From Streptomyces sp. NBC_01439 (GTDB taxonomy: Bacteria > Actinomycetota > Actinomycetes > Streptomycetales > Streptomycetaceae), in NCBI RefSeq assembly GCF_036227605.1, contig NZ_CP109487.1, positions 1,426,001 to 1,490,000 on the forward strand: a stretch of 64,000 nucleotides of DNA, in the 5' to 3' direction. Positions 24,903 to 34,600 of the stretch are shown in pieces (within the stretch, counting starts at the first letter, position 1; every line of letters begins with the position of its first letter). Position numbers and translations under genes: made by a program. The notes under the pieces are model-generated. The model ran no database searches and was not told the DNA's origin. It saw only the letters and a list, made by a program, of their open reading frames with translations.

Positions 24903-26386
24903 CCACGCAGAGCGCCGAGCGATACGTCCTGATCGCTGCCGGCACCGTCATCGTGGCGCTCACCGCCGCGGGGTTCTGGCTCTCGTACGCGCACCTGGCC
25001 GAGGTCGCAGGCCTGCACGGCCTGGGTGGCTCCCCGATACGCCAGTGGGCGTGGCCCGCCACCCTGGATGCCTTCATCGTCACCGGCGAACTGCTCATGC
25101 TGCGGGCCGGGCTGCGCCGGGTCACCGACTGGTGGGCCATCGCCCTGACCGCCACCGGCTCGGTCGGCTCGATCGCCCTCAACGTGGCCGGCGTGAGCGG
25201 CACCGGCACCGCGCCGGTGCCGCTGCTGAACTACGTAGTGGCCGCGATCCCTCCGACTGCCGCTCTGCTGGCCTTCGGTGTCCTGATGCGCCAGCTCCAC
25301 CAGCTCGTCGCAACCCCCCAGCCCAACCAGCGCCCGGATGGGGACCGTGCCCAGGCAGCCGCCACGCCGGGACCGGCCGCCAAGGACGAGGCAGTCGGGG
25401 ACCGGGTGGTCCCCGGATGGAGCCAGGGCGCCCAGCACGACGGGGAGCGGGTGTACGGGAGGCAGTCCTCCATCGGAGGGGACCGTCCGCACACCACCGA
25501 GGGGACCGGCCACGGTCCCCTCCGAGACCGCACCACCACGGTCCCCGACACCGGCCACGGTCCCCATACGGTCCCGGTCCCCAACGGGGACGGTCCCAAC
25601 GGAAACGCCCATCGTGCCGGAGGGGACCGAACCGACACCGCCGGGACCGTCCCGCACGGCAGCGACCACGGTCCCCGATCGGTCCCCAACGCCGCGGTCC
25701 TCCAGGGGGACCGCGCGAGCGGGACCGAGGGTTCCGCCGCAGGGGACCGTCCCCGCACCGAGGGGACCGTCCCCGGGAGCAGCCACGGTCCCCTTCGCAA
25801 CCGCACCGCCACGGCGGCGGACGCCGGCCTCGGTCCCCAAACAGTCCCGGTCCCCAGGGCTGCGGTCCCCAGCGGGGACCGTCCCCGGCACGAGCGCTCC
25901 CTCGCGGTCCCGGGGACCGGAGACCGCCTGTGGGCTGGGCTGGGGACCGACGCCGAGGGACCGCGTCCCCACCCGGTCCCCAAGGGGGACCCGGACGGGG
26001 ATGGGGACCGGGACGAGGCTGGGGACGGGGACCGCGGTGACGGCGAGGACGAGCCCGCCACCGGGGACCGGGGACCGAACCCCGCAGCCACGCGCACTCC
26101 GGACCGTGCACGAGACCGGTCCCGAACGCCACGGGGACCACGGCCCCGTACGGGACGGGGACCGCGGTCCCGAACCCCCCTCTCCGAGGACGAGATCGTC
26201 GACCTGCTGCGTCCCCATGTCCCGGCGGCGCTCAAGCGGGACGGCAACGAGTCCATCACACGGGTGCAGCTGCGCCAGATCATGCGCGAGCACAGCATCC
26301 CGATCCGCAACGACCGCCTAACCCCGGTCCTCGCGCGCCTGCGCAACGAGAGCACCCCGTCCGCGAAGAGGAGTTCCGCCCGATGA
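24899..26386 (+). CDS. DUF2637 membrane protein with repeat-rich tail (Spd-like)
   Basis: A 495-residue protein. Residues 1-140 are a DUF2637 domain with about four membrane segments (I-A-A-G-T-V-I-V-A-L onward; I-A-L-T-A-T-G-S-V-G-S-I-A-L). This family is linked to plasmid spread in Streptomyces. Residues 145-420 are low-complexity, built from G-D-R, G-T-V-P, H-G-P and V-P units encoded by repeated GGGGACC/GGTCCCC heptamers. The last 70 residues (L-S-E-D-E-I-V-D-L-L-R) form a winged-helix-like domain that recalls the C-terminus of SpdA/Rep-like DNA-binding proteins. ATG 24899 overlaps the preceding stop. It probably acts at the membrane during transfer between hyphae. Confidence 0.78.
   Translation: MTTQSAERYVLIAAGTVIVALTAAGFWLSYAHLAEVAGLHGLGGSPIRQWAWPATLDAFIVTGELLMLRAGLRRVTDWWAIALTATGSVGSIALNVAGVSGTGTAPVPLLNYVVAAIPPTAALLAFGVLMRQLHQLVATPQPNQRPDGDRAQAAATPGPAAKDEAVGDRVVPGWSQGAQHDGERVYGRQSSIGGDRPHTTEGTGHGPLRDRTTTVPDTGHGPHTVPVPNGDGPNGNAHRAGGDRTDTAGTVPHGSDHGPRSVPNAAVLQGDRASGTEGSAAGDRPRTEGTVPGSSHGPLRNRTATAADAGLGPQTVPVPRAAVPSGDRPRHERSLAVPGTGDRLWAGLGTDAEGPRPHPVPKGDPDGDGDRDEAGDGDRGDGEDEPATGDRGPNPAATRTPDRARDRSRTPRGPRPRTGRGPRSRTPLSEDEIVDLLRPHVPAALKRDGNESITRVQLRQIMREHSIPIRNDRLTPVLARLRNESTPSAKRSSAR
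25340..26163. repeat. Array of about 30 GGGGACC/GGTCCCC heptamers
   Basis: Irregularly spaced copies in both orientations, often abutting as GGGGACCGTCCCC. They fall in at least two codon phases each: GGG-GAC-CG gives Gly-Asp-Arg, x-x-G-GGG-ACC gives Gly-Thr, GGT-CCC gives Gly-Pro, and x-x-G-GTC-CCC gives Val-Pro. Conservation of the DNA word regardless of the protein frame suggests a function or expansion at DNA level. The copy number was counted by eye. Confidence 0.75.
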
Positions 26387-26574
26387 AGACCTGCCCCAAG
26401 TTCACCCGTATCAAGGCCGGGTTCGAGACGGAGATGGGCCTGATGGCCAGCCACTCCGCACGCCACGCCGGCACCCGGCCGGGCAAGGCCAGCGCCATGA
26501 TGGCGGCCGGCTCCAAACAGCGCATGGCCAGAGCCCTCACCCAGCATTACGCCCGCTGCCCCGAATGCGGCTGA
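26383..26574 (+). CDS. Small Cys-ended protein downstream of DUF2637
   Basis: Sixty-three residues, starting at an ATG that overlaps the DUF2637 stop by four bases. One Cys lies at residue 4 (K-T-C-P-K-F) and a C-P-E-C pair is near the C-terminus (Y-A-R-C-P-E-C-G), possibly a small zinc site. Basic and Met/Ala rich in between. Proteins of this size occur between spd and mobilisation genes on Streptomyces elements. Function not known. Confidence 0.65.
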   Translation: MKTCPKFTRIKAGFETEMGLMASHSARHAGTRPGKASAMMAAGSKQRMARALTQHYARCPECG

Positions 26575-26623
26575 CACTCCCATAACCGCAGGTCAACCGC
26601 CTGCCAATCGCCATCTGGCACCC

Positions 26624-26652
26624 GGGTGGCCCGGTCACCGGCCGGGCCACCC
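26624..26652. other. Inverted repeat ahead of mobC, candidate oriT region
   Basis: GGGTGGCCCGG and CCGGGCCACCC are perfect inverses with a seven-base loop, in the only sizeable gap (26575-26751) of the mobilisation operon, 100 bases before mobC. Relaxase families usually nick beside such a repeat, and oriT usually lies just ahead of mobC and the relaxase gene. The alternative is a transcription terminator; no T run follows. Confidence 0.4.
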
Positions 26653-26751
26653 GCCCGTCTTCCGCCCGTCCACCTCATACGGCAAGGGCAGGCGGCCATC
26701 CGACAGGCATCCCACACCACCGGCCAGCCCAGCAACGAGGACCCCGATCCC

Positions 26752-27378
26752 ATGACCAGCCCGTACACCACGCCCGCGATCGAGCACGCGCAGCCGAAAT
26801 CCAACTCGACCTCGACGCGAGCAAGTTGGGACGGAAGCGTAGCTTCCGCCGGACCCGCACCCGAGGGGGCGGGCCAGGACCTGCACCGGGGGGCGCAGGC
26901 CCTTCTGGCTTCGACCGGGGGCGGATCGAAGCCAGGGCAGGAGGAGAAGCCGTCCGAGCGTCGCAGCCGCCGCGACCGCGCCGACCGCGCCCGACAGCGC
27001 CCGCGCCAGCCGCGCGAGAAGAAGCGCCTGCACCAGCCCAATACCCGCCTCAACGACGAAGAGTTCGCCCTGATCAAGTCCGCCGCTGCCCGGTGTCGCC
27101 TGTCCGTCGCCGGTTTCCTCGCCCGCGCCTCTCTCGCCGCCGCCCGCGACCTCGACCGCACCAGCGCCGAGATAGCCGACGAGCGCGAGGTGATCACCGC
27201 CCTGTTCGAGAGCCGGCGCAGGCTCGGCTGGGCCGGCAGCAACCTGAACCAGGTCTCCAAGGCCCTGAACTCCGGTGCTGACGTCCCCCAGCTCGACGCG
27301 GCCCTCGCCGCAGTCCACCGGGCCGCCGAGACCGTGCACGAAGCCGCAGCCCAGCTGATTGCGCAGCGCACCTCGTGA
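26752..27378 (+). CDS. mobC: MobC-like relaxosome protein
   Basis: A 208-residue protein. The first 90 residues are disordered and highly charged. From about residue 95 a ribbon-helix-helix/MobC region appears: Q-P-N-T-R-L-N-D-E-E-F-A-L-I-K-S-A-A, then S-V-A-G-F-L-A-R-A-S-L. It ends with the conserved MobC helix L-G-W-A-G-S-N-L-N-Q-V-S-K-A-L-N-S. MobC binds near oriT and helps the relaxase melt and nick the strand. ATG 26752 is chosen with GAGG upstream. Its stop overlaps the relaxase GTG (GTGA). Confidence 0.85.
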   Translation: MTSPYTTPAIEHAQPKSNSTSTRASWDGSVASAGPAPEGAGQDLHRGAQALLASTGGGSKPGQEEKPSERRSRRDRADRARQRPRQPREKKRLHQPNTRLNDEEFALIKSAAARCRLSVAGFLARASLAAARDLDRTSAEIADEREVITALFESRRRLGWAGSNLNQVSKALNSGADVPQLDAALAAVHRAAETVHEAAAQLIAQRTS

Positions 27379-29105
27379 TCCCCCGAGTCCACGCCGCCGG
27401 ATCGCGCACCATCGGCCTCCTCGCCTACCTGTACGGAACGGGCACGCACGAGGAGCACACCGACCCGCACCTCGTCGCGTCCTTCGACGGCATGTCCCCC
27501 GATCCCGGCCGTGACCCGAACGCCACCCTGAAGGACCTCCAGCAGCTCCTCGACCAGCCCGTCCAGGCGCTTGCCGAGCACGCCCGACCCGCCAAGCACG
27601 TGTGGCACACCTCCGTACGCGCCACCGCGGACGACCGGATCCTGTCCGACGAGGAGTGGGGCGAGATCGCCCGCCGGATCGTGGCCGCCACCGGCATCGA
27701 CCCCGGCGGCGGCGAGCCGGGCTGCCGCTGGGCGGCCGTACGGCACGCGGACGACCACATCCACATCATCGCCACCCTGGTGTGCGAGGACGGCAGCCGC
27801 CCCGACGACTTCCGCTCCGGCAAACGGGCGCAGGCCGAGTGCCGCCTCATCGAGAAGGAACTGGGCCTGCACCAGGTCGCGCCCGGCGACGGCACCGCCG
27901 CGCAGCGCCCCACCAGCGCCGAACGCCACAAGGCCGAGCGCCAGGGCCGGGAGCGCACCGCCCGGGAGGAACTGCGCGAGACCGTACGCCGCGCGGTCGC
28001 CGGGGTGCGCAGCGAGGAGGAGTTCTTCGGCCGCCTCGCCGCCGCCGGCCTGCTCATCCGCAAGCGAGTCGCCCCCTCCGGTGACCTCCTCGGGTACAAG
28101 GTCGCCCTCCCCGACGACCGCAACAAGGACGGCGAGCCGGTGTTCTACCCGGGTGCGCGGCTCGCCCCGGACCTGTCCCTGCCCCACATCCGGGAGCGCT
28201 GGAGCGTCGCTGTGCCGTCCGGCCAGAAGAGCGAAAGCGCTACGGCCGACACTCCGCTGCGAGCCGTGCCCGGGCCCGCTTCCGCACGCCGGGCGGCGAC
28301 CATCGCCGCCTGGCAGGCGGTCCTGGTCCTCGACGACGGTGACGACGGCGTGATCGCCGCGCACATCGCGGCGGCGGGCGAGGTCCTCGACGCCCTCGCG
28401 AATACCTCCGCCGCGCACACCCGCAAGCAACTCGGTGAGGCTGCCGTCGCGTTCGAGCGGGCTTCCCGCTCCCACGTCCGGGCCGTCCGCGGGCACGACC
28501 GTGCCCTGCGCCAGGCCGCCCGCGACCTCGTCCACGGCGGACCGGCCCTCGGCCGCGGCGAGGACGGCGCCACCACCGCCATGCTCATCGACATGGCGTT
28601 CTTCCTCGTGACCGCCGCCGCGCACTGGCACGGCAAGAAGCAGCACGCCCAGCAGGCCGAGGCCGCCCGCCAGGCCGCCGAACACCTGCGCGCCGCCTAC
28701 CAGGCCGCCGCCGGCCAGCCCATGGCCGTCCTCCACCAGCGCGGCCGATTCCTCCCCCTCCCCCTGCAACGCCGCCACACCCTCCTCGTGCGCCAAGCGC
28801 TTCCGGAACTGGCCGAGCAGATCCTCGCCGAGGCGGGATGGCCCGCGCTCGCGGCCACCCTCGCCGACGCCGAAGCCGCCGGCCACGACCCCACCCTGCT
28901 GCTCACCGAGGCAACGGCCCGGCGGGAGTTGGACAGCGCGGCCTCTGTCAGCGACGTCCTCGTGTGGCGGCTGCGCCGCGCAGCCGGCCTCCCAGCCGAC
29001 GCCTCCACCCAGCCCCTCCCCGGCACCACCACAGCCCAGGCATCGTCGCAGTCGCGTACAACCGGGCCGGCACAGAACCGCGACGACCGTCGCCGGGGCC
29101 TGTGA
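27375..29105 (+). CDS. Relaxase/mobilisation nuclease
   Basis: A 576-residue protein. The N-terminal 250 residues form a MobP-type relaxase domain. A Tyr-containing L-A-Y-L-Y-G-T-G lies near residue 18 (candidate nucleophile), and the metal-binding H-A-D-D-H-I-H-I near residues 123-130 is the HUH-like motif. W-H-T-S-V-R-A lies near 78. The rest is helical and Ala/Arg rich, probably contacting the transfer apparatus. It would nick one strand at oriT and stay bound to the 5' end. Most Streptomyces plasmids use TraB and double-stranded DNA, so a relaxase here points to single-strand, type IV secretion-like transfer, which fits the genes at 61-64 kb. Confidence 0.87.
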   Translation: MIPRVHAAGSRTIGLLAYLYGTGTHEEHTDPHLVASFDGMSPDPGRDPNATLKDLQQLLDQPVQALAEHARPAKHVWHTSVRATADDRILSDEEWGEIARRIVAATGIDPGGGEPGCRWAAVRHADDHIHIIATLVCEDGSRPDDFRSGKRAQAECRLIEKELGLHQVAPGDGTAAQRPTSAERHKAERQGRERTAREELRETVRRAVAGVRSEEEFFGRLAAAGLLIRKRVAPSGDLLGYKVALPDDRNKDGEPVFYPGARLAPDLSLPHIRERWSVAVPSGQKSESATADTPLRAVPGPASARRAATIAAWQAVLVLDDGDDGVIAAHIAAAGEVLDALANTSAAHTRKQLGEAAVAFERASRSHVRAVRGHDRALRQAARDLVHGGPALGRGEDGATTAMLIDMAFFLVTAAAHWHGKKQHAQQAEAARQAAEHLRAAYQAAAGQPMAVLHQRGRFLPLPLQRRHTLLVRQALPELAEQILAEAGWPALAATLADAEAAGHDPTLLLTEATARRELDSAASVSDVLVWRLRRAAGLPADASTQPLPGTTTAQASSQSRTTGPAQNRDDRRRGL

Positions 29106-29191
29106 CTATTCATAAATTTGCTAGTTGCGGCAGGTCACGGGGTTGATGCACGATCTCCCGTGCCCGGCTGGATCAGGACGAGGGGGAACTG

Positions 29192-29614
29192 ATGCTTCGA
29201 CGCAGACGTGAACGACAGCAGCGGCTTCAAGCGCAACAGCAGTGGGAGGTCTGGAGCGCCATGCACGTCGAACCGGACCCGGCACCGGCGTCGGCCGCGC
29301 AGGCAACCGTCGCGGTGGTGGACGACTTCCTGCCGCCCGACCTGCGGATGCCGAGCCGTGACGAGCTGGCCGGGATCCTGATGCCTCACGAGGCGCCCCT
29401 CGTCATCGATGGCGAGGTCCACGCCTGCGCCGACTGCGGTGCGTACCGGCAGTGGATCGTCGCCAGCACCCGCGACGGCGTGTGGCTGTGCTGCCCTGCA
29501 GGCCACGAGCGGCCCGAGTCCCGCCTGGATGCGGCCTGGTTCAACCGGGTCAGCGGCCCCATCACCGCCCAGCACGCCTCCTGCGAGGAGTGCCTGCGCC
29601 ACCTCGGCCGCTGA
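29192..29614 (+). CDS. Small zinc-ribbon-like protein
   Basis: A 140-residue protein with a good ribosome site (GAGGGGG before ATG 29192). After an Arg/Gln-rich start it has Cys pairs C-A-D-C-G and C-C-P-A-G-H about 25 residues apart, then C-E-E-C near the end. This arrangement suits one or two structural zinc sites. No known family. It follows the relaxase by 86 bases, across an AT-rich gap, and may end the mobilisation operon. Confidence 0.62.
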   Translation: MLRRRRERQQRLQAQQQWEVWSAMHVEPDPAPASAAQATVAVVDDFLPPDLRMPSRDELAGILMPHEAPLVIDGEVHACADCGAYRQWIVASTRDGVWLCCPAGHERPESRLDAAWFNRVSGPITAQHASCEECLRHLGR

Positions 29615-29856
29615 GCCCCCGGCCCATGCCGGAGGAGATCCTCTTGCGCGACCGGTTGTTAGACCCGCCACACCCAGCAAGGGGTTCCCCTGCGTCGTCG
29701 CACCACCATCGCCATATCCCTGGCCTTGACCGCCTCCGCCCCGCTGTCCGGCTTCTCTGGCAGACCCGCGCCATAGTCGACTGGGCGGACTCCGCCGACG
29801 GGCAACTGGCGCTGCCTCACCCGCGCGCCGCGGTGTCCGGCCAGGGGCTGGGGCCT

Positions 29857-30390
29857 TCATCCGGCTTTTGCGCTCGACCGGGTACGTGGTGCGGTCGGCT
29901 GGGCGTGGCGGTCCCGCCGGACCACTCTGGTCGTTGCGGCGGGGCTGGTGTAGAGGCTGGTTCCGTTCCCATATTCTCCGCGCTCGGTGGCCTCGTCGGT
30001 CTTATAGGCGAGAGCGTCCCGGACGCCGAGTGAGCGGAGCGCGACCAGGACGCGTCGTACGTCCTGTTCGTCGTGGTAGTTGGCGGTGTAGATGATGACC
30101 GGGCGGCGTGTGGGGTCACCGTCGAAATCGTTGCCCAGGGTAGCGACCTTCGCTCCGGGTCCCAGCTGTCCGGCTTCCACGGCCGTCTTGATGAGTTGCC
30201 AGCCTGCGTTGAGGGCGCGGACGGGCAGGAACCACAGCCATTTTCCGGCGTTCGCGTAGTCGCTGGCAGCGCTCGGGGACAGGAAGTCGACGCCCGGGGC
30301 CATGACCCACTGCCATGGATGGCGGGTGTCGGCCGCTGGAGGGAGAACGTCGGTGGGCTGCTGGCCTGTGCGGGTGGGCTTGGTGTGCAT
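29857..30390 (-). CDS. Putative phosphothreonine lyase/DUF1917-like protein
   Basis: About 177 residues from ATG 30390. The body (G-K-W-L-W-F-L-P-V, then W-Q-L-I-K-T-A-V-E-A-G-Q-L-G, then I-I-Y-T-A-N-Y-H-D-E-Q-D-V-R-R-V, then L-A-Y-K-T-D-E-A-T) fits the small family annotated as putative phosphothreonine lyase domain proteins (BLES03/DUF1917 type). This assignment is from recall and untested. No ribosome site precedes the ATG, and 16 to 20 bases of AT-rich sequence (CATATCGTAAAT) lie just upstream, so a leaderless message is possible. It diverges from the pPIWI-RE operon with only 39 bases between starts, which suggests joint control. Confidence 0.6.
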   Translation of the reverse strand: MHTKPTRTGQQPTDVLPPAADTRHPWQWVMAPGVDFLSPSAASDYANAGKWLWFLPVRALNAGWQLIKTAVEAGQLGPGAKVATLGNDFDGDPTRRPVIIYTANYHDEQDVRRVLVALRSLGVRDALAYKTDEATERGEYGNGTSLYTSPAATTRVVRRDRHAQPTAPRTRSSAKAG

Positions 30391-30429
30391 AGATTTACGA
30401 TATGCCGCATTCTTGGCGTTTTGCTTGCT

Positions 30430-31617
30430 ATGTGTTCTGGTGTGGTTGTCAAAGATGCTGCCGTTGACGAAGGGCGGCGTGACCAAGCCTTGATGGCGTG
30501 CTGCATGGCGGCTGTCGCGGAGTGCGATCCGGCCCTTGCGCCCGCTCGCCGGAGCCGGGTACTGATGGACTGCCTAGCGGTTCTTCGAGCTGCTCATCCC
30601 CCGGAGCGGGCCGCGGAGCTCGGGATGAAGGAGTTCCGTCAGGGTCTGCGTGGCACGCTGGGGCCACTGCTTCCCCCCGCTCCGAGCAGGTCCGACCGCT
30701 TCGACAGCATGAAGCTGTTCGACGTAGGGGGACTCGTCCGGGACGCGGTCCAGGACCTGTGCAGCGAGCACCTGGTCCCGCAGACTGCGCTAGATCAGTA
30801 CTGGCCCTGGGCCCGGGTACGCGCCGAGCAGGAAGAGCAACGCCTGTTCGACCTCATGAGGCGCCTGACCCCAGAGGACTACCGCCGTGCCCGTTTCCTG
30901 CTGGGACGGCATGCCGCGGGTCCGGTACGAGAACTGAGCCGGCAGTGGGACCGGCTGTGGATGCGATTCGACTTCTTCGAATCGGTGGCCGACTGGCCGT
31001 GGTGCCAGGTCGATGGGTGGTGGTATCCGTGCCCGATCTGCCGTTGGCCCATGCGGGCTGTGCGCTCCGGGGCATTGTTCGATGTGCGGTGTGAGGCCCA
31101 CGCGCCCCGAGGCGTGCACTACCGGTACAGGCTTGGGAAGGGGTCAGGCCCGGGCGAGCTGACCGGAACTGGGAAGGCAGCGGTACCCGTCACTCCCCTG
31201 CCAGCCAGCTCCGACCATCTGGCGGTCAGCCGGCCCGTGTGGCGCTACGGCACCCTTCCCGTCCTTCTGGAACTCCAGCTGCACGACAAACTTGCTGGCC
31301 TGCCGTTCGTCGACGTGGAGATGTGGCCGGGGGAGCAGCGGCCGGACGAGTATGACCTGCACATCACCGTCACGGTGCCGGGCAGGCGCACGCGGCACTG
31401 GCGTGTGGACGCCAAGGCGTGGGAGTCGGTTGTCGCGCTCGGGAAGGCTCTGCATGACCGTCCGGGACTGCGGCGCGGGCTGACGATCGTTCTGCCTGAC
31501 CACCAGGACAGCGAGCGGCATTTCCTCGGCGACCAGGTAGCCCACCGGGGTGTGAAGGTGACCACCGTCAGCCGTCTCGTCGAGTGCGTCAAGACCGCGT
31601 GCGGAGCGCTGAGGTGA
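30430..31617 (+). CDS. pPIWI-RE associated PD-(D/E)xK nuclease-like protein
   Basis: About 395 residues. A helical N-terminal half is followed by a zinc knuckle C-P-I-C-R-W near residue 201 with a later Cys (V-R-C-E-A-H). A C-terminal restriction-endonuclease-like fold follows: D-E-Y-D-L-H-I-T-V at about 305 and W-R-V-D-A-K-A-W at about 325, giving the D...(D)xK active-site pattern. This matches the nuclease partner of the pPIWI-RE three-gene module described by Burroughs, Iyer and Aravind. Start is uncertain: ATG 30430, GTG 30442 and ATG 30493 are in frame. The stop overlaps the helicase GTG (GTGA), so the genes are coupled. Confidence 0.75.
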   Translation: MCSGVVVKDAAVDEGRRDQALMACCMAAVAECDPALAPARRSRVLMDCLAVLRAAHPPERAAELGMKEFRQGLRGTLGPLLPPAPSRSDRFDSMKLFDVGGLVRDAVQDLCSEHLVPQTALDQYWPWARVRAEQEEQRLFDLMRRLTPEDYRRARFLLGRHAAGPVRELSRQWDRLWMRFDFFESVADWPWCQVDGWWYPCPICRWPMRAVRSGALFDVRCEAHAPRGVHYRYRLGKGSGPGELTGTGKAAVPVTPLPASSDHLAVSRPVWRYGTLPVLLELQLHDKLAGLPFVDVEMWPGEQRPDEYDLHITVTVPGRRTRHWRVDAKAWESVVALGKALHDRPGLRRGLTIVLPDHQDSERHFLGDQVAHRGVKVTTVSRLVECVKTACGALR

Positions 31618-34600
31618 CGCCGGAAGAGTGGGAGCTGCGGAAGCTGTCCGTCACGGTGCCGCTGGCGCTGGCGCAGGAGTACTTCGGCTTCCGTGATGCA
31701 GACGGCCGCATGGTCGTGCCGCTGGACATGGCGTACGTGTTCGCGGCCGCTCGCGCGGACCTGTGGGAGCGCTGGCCGAAGGTCCCCAGGCACGTCAGAG
31801 AGCTGGCCGGCCGCTACTGGCGGGTGCGCCCCGACGATCTGGCAGGACGCAGCATGTTCGAGGGGATCGCGCGGGCATGTGCGGTCTCGGGAGGCCTCTA
31901 CCGGCTTCCCGACGACGTGCCGCCCCGCGAGGCCACCTACCTGCTGGCCGCCCATGCGCAAAGGCCGCTGGAACTGGCACGGGAACTCGTGCGTGAGGCC
32001 GAGCAGTACTACTACAGCACTTGCAGGCCGCTGCCCGTAGCCGGCCCCGGGAAATGGCAATTCGGTGGACCTGAGCCCTCCGTGGTGACCATCCCCGACA
32101 CTGAGGAAGGCGCTCATGTACGGCCTGTGCGGCTGACGACCGCCCCGTACGCAGCGCTGACGACGGTGACCCGCAAGAAGATCCTGCGCCTGGCCCGGCG
32201 CCAGGCCAAGGCCGGGCCCGAACGCCACGGCTGGAAGCCGGGCCTTCTCACCTCCTTCATCGACCGGCTCCAGGACGCCTCTGGTGCCCCTGTCACCCGT
32301 CTGAACCTGCCGGCCGGGAAGGTCACAGTCGCCAACGCGCCAACGGGCGTGGGCAAAAGCGTCCTGATGAACAACCTCGCACCGCTGCTGGCGGCACGGG
32401 GCCAAGGCCCCGTCGCCGTGGTCGTCAGCACGATCCATGACGGCCTGACCAACGCCGAGAGGATCGAGGCGGACGACGCACTCGTCTTCCAGGTCGCCGC
32501 TCAGCTGGCCCAGGCCACCGCCCGCCACAAGCTGCGCTGCGTGCCGCTGGTCACCGAAACCCGCATCGCGGAGCAAGCCCAGCGCGCTGCCGAACAAGGA
32601 CACGAGGACCGACACGACAAGCTCGCCTACGGATGCGACCTGTCCGCATGGGTAACCGATGGCCCCAAGGTGACCCGCGGCCGCGAGCCCTGTCGTGCTC
32701 TGACCCAGGTCACCGATCCCGCGGCCGACACCGCAGACGCGGAATCGACGGGCCCGCACGCCTGCCCCCGGATGGCGGTATGCGGGAAGTACGCCCTGTT
32801 CCGTGAAGCGGCGCAGGCGGACATCATCGTCACCAACCACCACAACCTGCTGCGCGGCCTCATCCAAGTACCGGTCGACACCGGCCGGAACGTCCTTCGG
32901 CAGATCACCGCGATGGAGTTCGTCCAACGCCACTGCCGCCAGATGATCGTCGACGAAGTCGACAACCTGCAGAACAGCTGGTGCTCCACAGGCGCCCACG
33001 ACTTCTCCCTGGCCACGCGGGGCATCAACAAGACCTCGCTGCTGGTGCAGGTGGACCACCAGCGCCAGAGCCTGGCAGCAGCGGCAGACCGCCGGGTGAT
33101 CAACGCCCTGTTCAAGGCCAGAGGACTGGGCGAGCAGTTTCTCAACTACGTGCTGGACGGCGAGCTCTGGCTCGAACAGGACACCCAGGAGGACGAACGT
33201 CCCGGATCTGGATGGCACGTACCAGGCATCTGGGACCGCATCCTGATCAAGGACCTCCTCGGCCTCGACGAACACGCCCGCCTCGATCGGGACACCCACA
33301 AAGCGTTCCGGGCGATCTTCCCTGATGCCGATAACAACACCGCTCCCGACCCACGCTTCAAGGAACTGTCTGGCATCCTCGCCCGTGCCGTCAGCCGTGA
33401 CACCGACGAAGACGAGCTGCCCCTCCTCAAAACAGAAATCGCGCGAGCCCTCAAACACCTCAGGATCCCCAGACGGCGCCACCGTGACGTCAGCAACGCA
33501 CTGCTCGTCCGCGCATGGCTGGGCTGCCTCCACCAGAGCCTGACCTACCTGAAGTCCGTCATCGCCGGACTCGGCTCCCAGCTGACAGCCGGCCGTGAAC
33601 TGGCCCGAGCACTCGGCTCCTTCACGCAAGGCGGCGCCCTGCCCTACGGCCCCTTGGGCTACCAGCTGTTCGGATTCAAGGTCAACAAGAACAACCGGGG
33701 CGGCGGAGAGCTCTTCGTTCAGTCCCTCGGCGGCGACCCCCACACCGGGACCGTCCAGCTCGGCGGCACCATCGCCCTCGCCACCGGCGGCTTTGAGCGC
33801 AGCGTTCTTGCCCTGTCCGCCACCGCCTTCTTCCCCCGAGCAGCCTGCGAGCACCTGCACACCGAACCCGCCTACGTCATGACTGACGCCACCCCCGGCG
33901 CGGTCACCGCCCTGGCCGGCACCGTCTCCGACTCGGACACCGAATGGAACCCCATCACGGTCGGAGGCATCGACGAAGCCTACAAACCGGAAAGGATCCA
34001 GGAACTCGGGAAGAGACTCTGGCAGACCCGGCTCTCCGAACACCTGAGACAGCTGGAGATCGACGACCACGACCGGGCCAGAGCCATGGTGGTCTCCAAC
34101 TCCTACAAACAGGCCGCCCTCCTCGCGATCGGCATCGCCTCAGCTGCATTGCAGGCCTCCTGGATCGCCGTGGTCATCCCCAAGTCCGGAATCCCGCCGG
34201 GCATTCACCTGCCCCCAGGCGTAGTGACCATCACCATCGACCAGCTTGAGGACCTGCCCCGCACCCACCCCCAGGTCAAGGTCATCTGCGCCCCCCTGTC
34301 CCTGGTTGCCCGCGGACTGAACATCCTCGTCCCCGGCACCGAACGCTCCGCATTGGCCTCCGTGTGGGTCGGCCTACGCCCCGTCGCCGACCTGCACTCA
34401 CCCGCGGCGATGTACGCCAGCATCAACGCGACCGCCATCGCTGCAGCCTGCCCGGGCCCCGACCCCGCCCGCATGCTCGCCATCCAAAGGCGAGCCGCCC
34501 GAAGGCACCTCCACACCCTGCTGAGCAGCGACCCGCGCTTCAGCAGACTCCCCCGCTACCTGAAAACCGAGATCCTGGCAGGAATCCTGGTCGACCTCAT

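Noticed and set aside
24899..26386. Antisense and alternative frames across the heptamer array, some over 400 residues
   Set aside because: They result from the repeated GC-rich word; no family pattern appears, while the DUF2637 domain fixes the true frame.
29690..29776. Short secretion-signal-like frame (R-R-R-T-T-I-A-I-S-L-A-L-T-A)
   Set aside because: It would need a CTG start, is only 28 residues and stops at once. At best it is the remains of a lipoprotein gene.
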